Shown here: positions 1 to 12,238 of the stretch, piece after piece | Numbering within the stretch: the first letter of the stretch is position 1 | Layout of the letters: every line of letters begins with the position of its first letter | NCBI RefSeq assembly: GCF_030272615.1 | Contig: NC_081407.1 | Coordinates: 379,278,179-379,342,178 of the forward strand | Source of the DNA: Cryptomeria japonica | Lineage: Eukaryota > Streptophyta > Pinopsida > Cupressales > Cupressaceae | DNA length: 64,000 nucleotides | Direction: 5' to 3' | The notes under the pieces: generated by a model | Databases searched by the model: none | What the model saw: only the letters and a program-made list of their open reading frames with translations | What the model was told of the DNA's origin: nothing | Program-made: the position numbers and the translations under genes

Positions 1-260
1 ATGTCCTACATGTAAAATTCATGAGTATGATTCATGACTTATGTATGACTCATGTCTTATGTGTATTCAATACATACTTCATGTTCTACATGTATTCATG
101 TGTATGACTCATGCCTTATGCATATTTAGGTAAATTCTTCATGTGTTACATGTTTGATTTATGTCTATTATGTCTTCAACATGGTTACTTCATGGGTGTA
201 TGTACCCACCTAATGTATACACTTCATGTTTGATGTGTCTCCAAACAAGTTTATTCCATG
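1..260. repeat. Degenerate CATG-rich tandem repeat
   Basis: The first 260 bases are dense in ATG and CATG words. A block with TACATGTA, CATGAGTATGA and CATGACTTATG recurs about 80 bases later as TACATGTATTCATG, GTATGACTCATG and CCTTATG. This looks like a decayed tandem repeat cut by the window edge. No coding potential is seen. Confidence 0.4.
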
Positions 261-2069
261 AGTAGTTTTATGAGTACTTATAAATGTTCCAAGAGCTATA
301 TTCTTGCATTCAAATTAAATGGCATGCATGTTTTAGATTATGAAGACACATTTGTTTGTAAATAAAACATTACTAAAAATAGCATAGGAATGGTTGAACA
401 TAAAAATGCCATGAAAACCTATAAGTTTGATTCCATGGGATAGAAAGAAAGAGCACATGAAAATATGGATGCATCAACACCATAAAGTGAGCATGCAAGA
501 AACTAATGAGTATGAATTCACCATGTATTCATGATAGACACTAAGATGCTAAGGCGTGGGACAATAACCATAAGATCATGAGAGGGGTAGTCTATAATAA
601 CAACATCATCCTCTAGGGAATGATTGTGACAAGTTTACATAACAAGAAATCTTAGTCTCTAAGTCAAATAATATGTCATAGATCTCAACATTAAATTTAG
701 ATAAGATCAAGCATTCTTGACATTAAAAATAAACACATTTGTTATTCACTCTGCACAACACTAAGTGATACAACCTCTATATACTTTTTGGGAAAATTAT
801 CTTGCAAATTGACATAAGACCTGCACGCAACTTATGGAGCAAGAACATAGAAAACTTTGTATACTAATCATGAACAATGCATAATGGTGAATTAAAAGTC
901 TCTTCCATTTTCTAAATCTAAACAATACTTATCCAAATAATGAAACATATGTTAGGACTACAAAATCTGTATCTAGTTTTTGTCATAAGGGGTTTGCCTA
1001 TTGGTTATCAATTTTAAGTTCATAAAATGGGGCTTATTTTCATTGATTTTCACTTGCAAAGGGATTTTATTTTTAAAGTCTTATCACTTCCCTTAGTTTC
1101 CCTTTGTATGTTTTCCCTAGTCACAATGTTGTTATGACCCCTTTGGACCCTCATATTAGTTGCATGTGGTCAAAATCTTGTGTTATGTTTAAGCTCTGCA
1201 TCCCCGCAAGGTGGTTTTCATTTGTAAACTTTATGATTGCGGGCCCGCGGGCTTAATTGTTTAGTAAGTTGAGAGGATTCCACGTCGGGCCACAAGGTGA
1301 TAAGCATTGTTGAATTTTTTATAGAGGGCCCGTGGAAGATGTCAAAGCCAGTAAGCATATCCCACATCCTCCTATGGAGGCTAAAAGTTAACAGAAGCAT
1401 GTTGTGGGCTTGCGGGAAGATAAAAGTGCAATGAGTTAATTGAGGCTTTAGTACCCCGCATCCCCACATGCATATTCCACAAAGTCTAAAGAGATTAGTG
1501 GGCGTGCGAAATGAAGGTGGATTCTATGTTAGCTAGAAGTGGGTATTTTGCAATCTTGTAGAGGTGAAGCCAAAGGAAATAAAAGGCTCGCAGGAGTGCG
1601 GTAGCTCTTTGGTGACTTTTCAACAAGGATACATGGCACTCCTAACACGTCAGAAAAGATCCATGTGGATTTCAACGCAAGTATCACCATTTCATCTGAT
1701 TGCTTGGACAACATCGATGATGGAAATTCAAATTGACTACTTGCGAATTCAATTGGCGTGCTGCATTTATTGCTCAAAGCACTAGTTTTTATTGCAATTA
1801 GCTACCAAATTGATTCATAATTAAGATGTTGCTTCTAAAATTGCATCCGTGCGACTGAGAAAGTGCCATTGCAAGCTGAGGAGTGCAAAGAATTCCAATG
1901 TGAATTGAAGGTATTTTGGATGCTAAAGTGAGTTTTGAATAGTGTAGTTTGTTTCCCCTCAGCCCTAGGGTTTTATGCACTCTGATTTGTAGTAGTTCTT
2001 CTCTGTCTTTTTGAATTGTTAAAATATCTAAGAAGGGAGGGAGTTCTTCTAAGGGAAAAAAGGAATGAA
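261..2069. other. AT-rich intergenic DNA with a GC-rich patch
   Basis: I see no convincing gene here. About 1200-1500 is a GC-richer patch with words such as GCGGGCCCGCGGG and CCCGCATCCCCAC. It differs in composition from the flanks and may be a remnant of an older element. Short ORFs in this stretch have no recognisable domain. Confidence 0.4.
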
Positions 2070-5000
2070 ATGGACAAGGCCATGCAAAACCCTCCCACAA
2101 TTGAGGTTTGGGATAATGAACCAGAGCAAGAAGGGGTTGCTTGAGAAGAATAGGAGGTTTCCCAGCTAGAGGTGGTTCCCAATCCAAAAAGCAGAAGGAC
2201 AATAGAGAAGGGATAGGCATCAACGCCGAAGGAGCCAAAAGAGAAAAAAACCTAGGGCTCCGAGGAAGAAGAAAGAAACTCAGGCACCTGAGGTGGCTTT
2301 GACTGAGGGGCATCAAATTGCTGAAGAGAGGTTGGGAGAGCATGCACAAACACTCCAGGCTGCTATTGAAGCACCTATGGTCATCGCTGAAGAGGAGGAT
2401 CCCCCACTATATCAAGACCTTTTTGATGTGCTTCCTTTATCCAGCACAAGCATCAAAGACAATGATGACCTAATGGATGAATTCTTGCAATGTGGGGTTT
2501 CCTTCATTCCTGAGAGGGGCTGGAATTTGTTCCAATATTTTTACAACAATAAGGATGAAGCCATTCCTAGGTCAAATCCTTGGTGGTTTGATGTGGCCAA
2601 GTTGATTTGAAAAGGGCTTTAGCAATGATGTATGACCCTGCATCAAGAACAATCCGAATAGCTGAGGGCATAGTTTTGGTTGACATAGGCCCATTGGAGA
2701 TTGTTAATTGTTTTGGTCTCACAAGAAATGCTCTAGTGGACATTGAAGCAAAGAAATTTGACTAGGAGTATCAAGTGAGAAAAAGACATTAAAGGGAGAA
2801 GGAGGTTCCCCTATTTAGGAAGAAGGATTGGCATTTTGATATAGTACCAATTCTTCCCATTGAGAAAGAGCCTTTTGTTATTGAGTCATTTGAAAAATAT
2901 TTTGTTAAAACTTATTTTTCTCTTTGTCAGATTTTGGGGGAGGATGCTTAGGAGAAGATGTCAGTTGGGATAATGTTGATGGGGATGAAAATTCAGCATA
3001 AGTATGTCAATGTGGAATATGATTACACCTCATTCATTTCTAGGCAAATTCATGAAGGATTGATGGAAGCAGTAAATAAGCCCTTGGAGATTAAAATGAA
3101 GTATTTGTCCTTATTGTCTCATTTGATTCTTTTTCAACATAAGTATGAGTTGAGCCCTAATCTTCAACTCAAATTTTATGATATGCATTGTGTGGCCTTT
3201 CCTGTGCAGAGGTGGTGCCATGTGGAGGACAAAACATGTGAAGTGGCTAACTATATTGTATATCATCAACATTTTGTGATGAGAATTATATCAAGGTTGG
3301 GTGTGGTACTTAATAGAATACCAGCTAGGGTCATGGACTTTTTGAGGCCCAAAGAAAATAGATTGGATAATGAGGGAAGGTTCAATTTTGTGATTGTTTC
3401 TTATTTTCTAACTACACAATAGTAAGGATCTATGAGTACCCCCAATCCCCTCACCAACTACCGATTTATGTTTCTCCAAGGTTAGATTTTCTTGAATTCA
3501 TGTGGCAGATGTTGTGGACTTAGAAATTTCATTTGGCGGAGCAGGATAAAGGCTCTCTTCTTCCCAAGTCCACAAGGTTTGGTGAGCTTGCAGTTCGAGA
3601 TAAGGTATTGACCAAACTACAAAATTATTTGATAACTAGATATGCATTGAAATATGGCAAGAGGAGGAATTTTGACCCAGAAGGATTCATAGGTTGCCTT
3701 AGAGTCAAAATTAAAAGAGGGTCTTTTAATTATGATTTGGATTTGAATGAAGATATAGTAAGAAATTTCCTTAGCACAGAGAAAGCCCTCCAAAGAAGGA
3801 AAAAATGGAGAATTCTCATAAAAATTGAGAATAATACAAGGGCTAAGTTCACTAATTTTCAAGGATTCTTCTCTAAGGAAGAAAGGACTATCATGAGGAT
3901 TGAGTAAATGTTTGAGAAGTTTGAGTTCATTTTTATAGGGACTTACCACATTGAAGATGATATGGCCCATGAGGAAATAGGGGAGCACACTCCAAGATAT
4001 GTTCCAGAGCAATAGATACTACATGTGCGGGAAGTACAACAAGAGGGAGTTGCAGGAGGCCATGGTAGTAGGGATGTCATTAAGGAATAAGTTGAGAAAA
4101 TTCTCTCCTCACCTCTTAGGGATGTGAAAATCATTGAGGAACCTCAGAGAAAAAGAGCTTTTGGAAAACCTTTCCCAATTGATAAATGTGAAGATGAGAA
4201 AGCAATTGTTGCTCATACAATTTTGTTAGATGAAGATTTTTTAAAGAGACCTGGATTCAAGGCTCTATGGATGCAAGTGGTTGGTCCTCCCGAAGGTGTC
4301 CAATAGATTCAATGTCTAGATGATCTTAATTTAGATCATGTAACCCCACAAGAAGATAGAAAAATTATTAATGAGAGTGGGTTGTTGCTTATACCGGGAT
4401 GGAATTTAGAAGTAATATTTTTGTTTGATCAAATAAGGCAACAGTCAGATCCCACCTTTGTAGTATAATTTGAAAAGGATGGAGGGAAAAGTGGGTCAAG
4501 ATATTACCCCACTCTTAAGGCATTATCCCAATGGGTGAGAACCCCAAGCACTGACAAGCCTAGAGTCCTAATTAGAGTTGAAGAAAGGAGAGGGGATGGG
4601 GAAATTATAAGAACTTTAATAACGGATACATCTACTATTGAAGCAACAACATTGTCAATGCATTCGACCATGTTTTCTCTAGATGTTGTAAAGTTGCAAG
4701 AAAAGGAAAAAAATGGCAAATGTTATTGTAAGAGAGAGTAGAGATGCATCAGTCCTATACACAAGTGCTAGTCGAGAGTTCTCAACAAAAGAAGTGGTTA
4801 GAAAAGCGAGCGATTGCACCCCTTCCTATGATCATCTAACAGAGGGGATCATCAAAGGCTGTGGAGGAGATTAGTTCTTTAAAGAAGGAAATTAATTGTT
4901 TTCAGCAACAATTACAAGCTAAAGATCAACAAATTTTGATAACAAAGTCAATGGCAAAAGACAAGGATGTAACAATGATCAAGGGAACCTTGTCACATTT

Positions 5001-5544
5001 GTTGAGATCAATTTAGAATAGAATTGAATATGTTTACAATTCTTTTTGCATTCGTTCAGAAAGGGCTACTCAATTCTCCAAGTTTTTGACTGACTTGAAG
5101 GAAATTTTTGAAGGATGGAAAGCTCTTGGGCCAAAGATCAAAGATTTAACTATTGTGGTCCAATACATGCCCAAGCCACCTCAACCATTGAAATATTTTT
5201 GCAAAGCTTATGAATCACTTGTTAATGAGAAACATTATTTAGAAGACAAGGATGGAGCAATTAAGGAAAGAATGCAGAGCTTTAATGAATTGAAACATTG
5301 GACCATCCCTATCCTTCACATTGAAAATTCAGAGTTGAAGCCTTTTGATGGGTGGAAAATGCAATATGAAGATATAATTAATGTTGCCATTCAGAAAATA
5401 GCTAATAAAGACTATATAAATGAATCAGTATATTATTCAGCTATTGACAAGCTAATTGCAACTGATACAGTGTACTCAAGGTTTGTTGCGGGTGTCAGAG
5501 TGGTTATTGATACCAAATGTAAAGAGGCTCTAAACCGCATGTAG
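2070..5544 (+). pseudogene. Decayed ~1,100-codon ORF, unknown, probably transposon-related
   Basis: Pieces in successive frames read as one broken protein: 2070 onward (starting MDKAMQNPP), 2293-2610, 2601-3422, 3533-3907, 4124-4741 and 4745-5544. They are joined across frameshifts and internal stops, for example TAG at 2763, 2949 and 4304 and TAA at 4466. The N-terminal part is basic and Lys/Arg-rich. The middle (about 2958-3422) contains FISRQIHEGL followed by a hydrophobic YLSLLSHLILF stretch. The 4745-5100 part is Gln/Lys-rich and looks coiled-coil. No reverse transcriptase, integrase or transposase signature is visible. The middle loosely recalls the putative plant transposon protein type domain, but that is inference. 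The gene cannot make a full-length product. Confidence 0.55.
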
Positions 5545-6955
5545 TTAATCAAAAGTGTGGAATGGCCAATGGGTTTTGTAGTTCATAGCTGGCACGAAAA
5601 TCATTGTGATGTTAAGGACGTTTGAGGAGGTGTCTCGCCAGCTAGGATTGAAGAATATTTGAAGGAGGCAGTTATGCATTTTGTTAAAGGCATAGCATTC
5701 ATCTTCTCAAGGCACAAAAACTTCTTGTTTTGAAGTATAAAGATACTTTTGGTATATTCTCTAATGATGCAATGCAATTTTGACATGTTTCATCAACCTA
5801 AAGCTTGTTTTGCTCGTTGTTTTCTATAAAAGGAGTTCAGGGCTAGTTGACAAAGGGTTCTGAAATTTTTTAATCGACATATACTGGATAAATAATTGTT
5901 CTGAGCATAGGGTCTTAATGTTCTTTAAATTGTATATCCATAATTTTTTGAATTAATAGACATCTCGCCATGTTTTGTCTCTCTGTTTTATTTCCTCATC
6001 TTTCATGATTCCTATTTATCATGGATGAATGAGTGTTTTCTTTGCATTCATGTGTGAATGTGTAATTGCATAGTTAAGATTCTTATCAAGGAAAAGATTA
6101 AATACTTGCTATGAATTGTAGTGGATGATTAAATGGCAGATACCCCATAAGTATGATTCATGGTGGGATATGTTAGATATTGATGTAAGACATCTTTATT
6201 TGGGAAATTGATTGTGGGATTGTTACATCTAGGAAATGTTGATTCTGTAACATTAGGATAGGCACTAGTCTTTTTGTTGTTATTATATTTTAGACACGTC
6301 CTATTTGAAAATCATTGAATTTCTATTTTAATTTAAGTTTCATTTGTGATGTGTTCTTATTTTCTCAGAAGCCATTGTAGCTTTCACATATTGGGAATGG
6401 AATGGTGTCTTTAGGCAATTATGTATGTGTATTGGTGTGGAACTCTAAGAATTATCTGCTTGTAAGGGATGTTCTGTAGGAATTGTGTTATCTTTATGAA
6501 TATCCTGTAGGTTTACCCACCTGGATTTTGTAGAGCCTAAAGTGTAGAATAATTCCTTCATCCTTGGAATTCTTGTCAATTGGCCATCTAGCTTGGAATG
6601 GTAAATGCAGCAAAGCTTTGAATCACTTTTGTTATGACTACTAGATGGAAAACACAAACAACATGTAAAGATCATGTTTGAAACTCAAAACAAGTTTATA
6701 AATCTAATTAAGTACATGCTCATCACTCTATCAAGTTACTTTATAAATAGTCAAGATCACCACATTACACCTTCTCTCAAAAAAATCTATTAAGATATAA
6801 CTATCATTAAAACAATAAAAACTTCTATTTTAGGTTGATCTATAATATGAGGATAATGAGAATGAACCAAAAAAGACATGAATATATTTAAAAAAATAAT
6901 CGTATTTTAGGTCATAGATGGTGTCATGTTTCTAATTGTCATCTTAATATTTGTT
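5545..6955. other. AT-rich intergenic DNA
   Basis: No gene, RNA gene or clear repeat was recognised. Short ORFs near 5601-5786 and 6445-6675 have no domain and lie in AT-rich sequence. Confidence 0.5.
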
Positions 6956-6959
6956 AAGT

Positions 6960-7400
6960 TCTTGGTGTTAACAGTAAGGTGTTAACCAAGGCTCTAATTG
7001 CGGGTTCAGGCCCCATGAAGTCCTTGGTTAAAGTCACCCCTGATTCTGCCTTAGTGTCTTCTGGCTCTAGAATTATGTCTTGCAAAAAGGTGTCATTCTC
7101 TTATAAAGTGTTAAGTTTATGCCAAGATTGGTAGGATAAAATTTCCCCCATGTAATCGGCCCTCTCTTTGTGCCTTTCTTGGGTGGTTGTGCTGGTTTTT
7201 TGTTTTCTGATCTTTCTATTTTTGCTAGTTTTCTAGTTTCTTTATTGGCTTTCGAGATGCCTTGCTCAGTTTTGTTCTATGTTAGTGGTGGGTTTTTTGG
7301 CTGGCTGCACATCCCTCGTGCACCCCAGGTATCGCTTTGTGGATATCTAATGGTGCGGGCCTATCCCACTTTTATTTAACAAAATACAAAGATGCATCCA
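6960..7400 (+). mobile_element. Possible 5'-truncated LINE 3' end
   Basis: A T-rich stretch of moderate GC ends in GGTGCGGGCCTATCCCAC followed by TTTTATTTAACAAAATAC. This resembles the short GC hairpin plus A-rich tail that closes plant L1 elements, including LINE B at 47980-48017. The hydrophobic 69-codon ORF at 7170-7379 lies inside it and is probably not a gene. No target-site duplication was found, so this is tentative. Confidence 0.3.
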
Positions 7401-7665
7401 AGATATTGTGCTTATGTTGGGTCAACCCAAATCAATCTTTTACATTTTAAGTAATTAAAATAAACAAATAAATAAAATAAAAAAATAAAGATGAGAGAAA
7501 ACTTATCTGAAAACTAATTAATAGGTAACCCTAGACCAAATTTGCAACTTGAGGTAAGAAGTGATTTATATCATAAATTGTCAAGGAGTTAGTTCAAGAC
7601 CCTTCAATTGCAAAGGATTTTAGAAAAAGATAAAAAACAATCATTGCTTGAGGACAACCAATTTT

Positions 7666-8049
7666 GGGAAGGGGGGAATTGTCACTGCCCCAAAGTTTCA
7701 ACCCTTATAACCAATAATTCCTTGAAAGACCAAATTGTATTTTGATACTTGATCAGGTTGAAACAAGTTAAACATTGTGATAAAAATCAAACAATTCAAT
7801 AAAGACATCAATGCTTGATATGATAGTTGTGGATCATGTACTACAATGATTGTTCAAGATATATTATTTTAATTATATTTTGAATTATAATAATATTGTT
7901 TTATAAAATAATATTTATGTTTATAATTATTAGATGTGTGTCCATTGTAACATATTTGAAGTGTCGAAACATTAAATATTTATATGTTTAAGTTAATGTG
8001 TAAAATATTTTCAATCACTATGGGTTTAAAAAAGTTTTAAATTTGATAA
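7666..8049 (+). mobile_element. Polypurine tract and start of an old 3' LTR, interrupted by LINE A
   Basis: A purine run (GGGAAGGGGGGAAT, 7666-7679) is followed directly by TGTCACTGCCCCAAAG. This is the usual arrangement of a retrotransposon polypurine tract and the TG of its 3' LTR. The upstream GAGGACAACCAATTTT also fits plant LTR elements. LINE A was inserted about 370 bases further on, so any remaining LTR should continue after 14019. No matching 5' LTR was found in the window. Confidence 0.35.
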
Positions 8050-8063
8050 GTGGGACACTTTTT
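8050..8063. repeat. LINE A target-site duplication, 3' copy
   Basis: GTGGGACACTTTTT abuts the poly(A) tail of LINE A (a T-run on the plus strand) and is repeated exactly at 14005-14018. Confidence 0.85.
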
Positions 8064-8293
8064 TTTTCTATTAAGCATAAGGAGAACAAAAAAGTACAAT
8101 AGAGTTCAAAAGGAAGTCCCTCAGGGAGGATTAACCTCCGACTGCCGCCAAAAAAATCAAAGTAACAGAATATACAGCTCAATACATAAAGGTACTTGAT
8201 AACCAACTAGTGAAGAATATCATAAAAATCATCGACCCAGGCACTCCAGCCTTGGGGGCCTTCCATCCAGATTATATCCTTATGCGCTTGAAC

Positions 8294-11200
8294 CTAGGAC
8301 AGCAAGGAGAGCTCTTCCATCCTGGGATTTGCATTTTTCCTGATTTCTTTCCTGAGCTTGTCACAAGCTTGGTCAAAGGCGTGAAGATCTTCCAGCGTTC
8401 TCCGCCAAAGGTATCCATTTTTCAGCTCATAGTAGTAGAAGGACGCGTGACCAGTCTTGAGAAATCTTTCCAGCTTCTTTCTCTCTATCATCATGGTGAC
8501 TTGAACCTGCAGAAAGATTTTAAAATATGTGAGTTTCCTGAAAAACTCAATAAGAACCCTTGGCTTACCTTGGTACTTCTCTTCGTTCCTGCATTTCCAT
8601 ATCTGCCAAAGAATGTTAGAGGACAGTATATTCCCAAAAAGATTCGAATCTTTAGGAAGACCAGATATATAACTAGTAATCATGTCAAGAATGCTCACAG
8701 TAATAGGATAGATAACACCAAACATACTCCAAATTTCTTTAGCAAATAAACAATCGAAAAGAATATGTCTCCCAGTTTCTGGGAGTCTACAAATGCTACA
8801 CAAGTCAGAATCAGAATTAAAGCTTTTAATAGGAAGCTTATCAAGCAGAACAAGCCATTTAAAATAGTTAATTTTTGGCTCAATAGGACTTCTCCATAAA
8901 TACTGAAACAACTTATTCCACATCTTAGTATCAAAGGAAGAATACCAGACAGAGTTCACATGAACAATAATATCATTAGTTTGATTAATAACAAAGTAGA
9001 TGTTCTTGGCCTTGAAGCTAGCCATAACAACTCCCCCCGGCCACTTGCAATTAAGATGTCTAAGAGAATCAACATGGCATAAAGAGGGGAGATCTCTAGC
9101 AGCTTGAAGGATCATATTGTAAGTTTTTTTCTGAGAGTCAGGAATGTCATATTTGGTCTTAATGGCATCCCACGAGGGGAGGAGACCATCCTCAAACAAA
9201 TCCACAAATTGATTTATCCCTCTTTTTTCCCAGGATCTGGTAGAGCATCCTTGGGATAAAGCAAGGGGCTTCCCATTGATGACCAAATTCCACCAAATAG
9301 ATCTTTCTCCGTGGAGTTGATCATTGAAGTAACAGTCCTTGTTGGAGATATGATCCCTAACATGTTCCCAGGCCTTCCATATTGATTTGAAGACCACATA
9401 ACCTTGCACAGCAATAGGGAAATTACCTAAAAGAAGATCACTGAAAGGGAGGTTTTTCCAAGACTTAGCTTTCTTGGGAAAGCCTCTCTCAATGTTATGC
9501 CTGACAAGCACTTTCCAAGGGCTATTACCCTCCAAGGAATGAAAGATCCATTTGGCGGAAAGGGCAATACCATGGGATTTCAGGTCTTTAAGCCCAAGCC
9601 CCCCAAGGATCTTGTCAGCATGGCACCAGGCCCATTTAACAACATGCTGCTTTTTGTTTCCTTTACCATCAGACCAGAGAAAGGTTCTGATGGCACTTTT
9701 AATTTATTGAATCTGATAATTACTGAACAACCAAGTTGAAGAATAATAAATACTGTAAGAAGACAAAATTTTCTGATAGACTTGAATCCTGCCAGCCAAA
9801 GAAAGAGTTCTATTATGCCATTTATTAAGCTTATTGAGAATCTTCTCTTTAATCCAGAGCCACATATTCTTAAGGGTAGGTTCCACAGAAAAGGGGATAC
9901 CAAGATATTTGACAGTTTTGTTAGGGCCTCCCCATTGAAATCCGGAATTAACAAACCACTCAGGGGGGTGCTCGTCCCAACCAAGACAAATTGACTTGGC
10001 ATGAGAAATACGAGCACCGGAAGCAGAACAGAAAACATCAAGCTTTCCTTGCAGATTTTTAAAATTATTTTCAGTAAGCTCAAAAAACAGAGCCGTATCA
10101 TTAGCAAACTGGCAATTAATAAGCTCTTCATTGTTGGGAAGAAATATACCTCTGACCTCGGGAGACAAGGAGGAGTCTCTGAGGATATAGTACAGGGCTT
10201 CAGAGGCTATGACAAAAAGGGCAGGGGCCAGAGGGCAACCTTGCCTGATAGATCTACCGAGCGGAAATGAGGGGGAAAGAACTCCATTAACTTCAATACG
10301 CGCAGAGGCGTCCTTAAGAAGAGTTTGAACAGCAAGACAAAAATAAGGAGGAAAGCCAAATGCTTCCAACATCATCAGAATAAATTTCCATTCGACTCTG
10401 TCATAGGCCTTCTCAAAATCAAGAAGCAACATGGCAGTGTTCTGGTGAGAATTTTTAGCCCAGTCCATGGCTTCCCAGCTGGTGATAAGATTCTCTAGTA
10501 TGTACCTACCCTTAATAAAACCAGTTTGGGAGGGACCAATGAACTTAGGCAGGATATCGACTAATCTAAGAGCAAGAATCTTCACAAGAACTTTATAGGA
10601 GACATTAAGCAAGGTTATAGGTCTCCAGTTTTTGATAAGAGCCTTGTTGCCATCTTTTGGAAGCAGTTTGATAATACCTTGATTAATATCTGGGCCAAGA
10701 GAGCCATTAGAAATGGCCTCATTATAAAGATCAAGAAGGTCCTTACTAATCCAGCTTAGATTAGCCTTATAAAATTCCACCGGAAAACCGTATGGGCCCG
10801 GGGCTTTGTCGTTGCTAAGGGCTTTAACCGAAGCGTCAACCTCAACAATGGAGATGGATTTAGATAAATTAGAGATATCTTTAGAATCAAGCTTGCCAGG
10901 AATTAAAGGTTTACACTTATCCCTACAGACTTCAGCCTCCAACGAATCTTCCGAAGAGAACAGGGCTTTGTAAAAGTCAGCAAAGGCATTAGAGATAGCA
11001 TAAGGATTGGAAACATCCTGATTGTCTATTGAGAGCTTATCTATAGCTTCTTTACAATGTTTGTGCTTAAGAAGGTTAAAGAAAAATTTTGACCCTCTAT
11101 CTCCAACTTGGAGCCAATGAGCCCTGGATCTAATCTTAGCACCCCTAATCTTAATTTGCTGGTGGATTCTAAGGGCGTCTTTAGCAACCATAACGTGAGA

Positions 11201-12238
11201 TAACCGATCGAGGTCAGCAGGATTGTCCTGAATGTTACTCTCAGCAATTTGCAGATTGGTATTTAACTGTTTTTCAACAAATCTGTAATCCTTGGCCCTT
11301 TTTTGGCCGATAGTTTGAAGGAGATTCTTCCAGGTAGAGATATTACACAACCATCTTTCCAGGTTAGAACAATGTCGAAGGTTATATTTATTAATACCAC
11401 TAACGATCTGGATAGCAGCCAGGACATCATTGTCCAAAAGAAGACTGGAATTAAGGATGAATTTATAATCCCTAACTTTAGGAGTAGCAGGGGCAGTGAT
11501 GAAGTTAACACAAGCAAAAATAGGGTGATGATCCAAAAGAGTAGTAGCAAAAGTCTTAACAATGCAATCCGAATCAAAGGGAATAAAGGAAAAGGAGTGC
11601 TTATTAGCATAAAAACGGTCAAGCCTAGAATATATTCTAGATTGACCCTGTTGAAAATTGCACCAAGTGTGCCAGAGACCACGGTGGATAGATTTATTAC
11701 CAGCTATGGGGTCAAAAAGGTTCTTAGTATTAATAAATCTATTCCAATGCATACATTCATTATCTTTCCAGTGAAACAGGATGCCTCCAAACTTATCCTC
11801 TTGCGACTCAACCATGTTGAAGTCTCCCCCAAAGAGCCAAGGGATATCAGGGAGAGTACTTAACCAATCCCACAGGGTGCTTCTTTCTTTGGGGTCATTA
11901 GAAGCGTAGATGGAACAAATGCCAAAGGTATGATTGTCATGTTCAATAATACACCACATGGCTCTCTGACACGAGGAGCAACCATGCTGGGAAATATATT
12001 TTTCCCATTTTGGGTTAATCAAGATAGCAACTCCCCCTCTACCTCTATCATGTTTAGTGAAAAATTTAACAGCATCTTTCCATATAAAGTTAAGATTAGA
12101 ATCTAGCATAAAGCCAGTAGCCTTAATCTCTTCCAACATAAAGAAATCAATGGATTGAAAAGAAGAAGCCACACGCTTGATAACAAACTTTCTGTCAGGG
12201 GACTCAAGCCCCCTAATATTCTAGGATAAGCAATTCAT
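8294..12238 (-). pseudogene. LINE A ORF2: endonuclease-reverse transcriptase, inactivated
   Basis: A single frame of 1,315 codons runs from the ATG at 12238 to the stop at 8294. It has only two internal stops: TAG at codon 6 (12223-12221, where the family has Trp in the SWNIRGL motif) and TAA at codon 845 (9706-9704). There is no frameshift. Domains in order are an apurinic-type endonuclease (GGDFN near residue 137, SRLDRFY, DHHP), a reverse transcriptase (KNWRPITLLN, LDFEKAYD, GCPLAPALF) and a zf-RVT zinc-binding module (CSICRLPETGRHILFDC). The reverse transcriptase catalytic FADD box reads FAND (Asn codon 10102-10100), and PGPDG reads PGPYG. It should be catalytically dead even with readthrough. 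No RNase H is present. Confidence 0.9.

Noticed and set aside
7170-7379. Hydrophobic 69-codon ORF
   Set aside because: It is Phe/Leu-rich from a T-rich tract, with no signal of a real membrane protein, and probably lies in a LINE 3' end.
9704-9706. Frameshift between the two large pieces of LINE A ORF2
   Set aside because: The pieces are in the same frame; only a TAA separates them and the interval 9703-9536 is open.
9580-10131. 183-codon minus-strand ORF overlapping LINE A ORF2, and plus-strand ORFs at 8210-8749 and 11303-11863
   Set aside because: They are other-frame shadows of ORF2, which has clear domains in its own frame.
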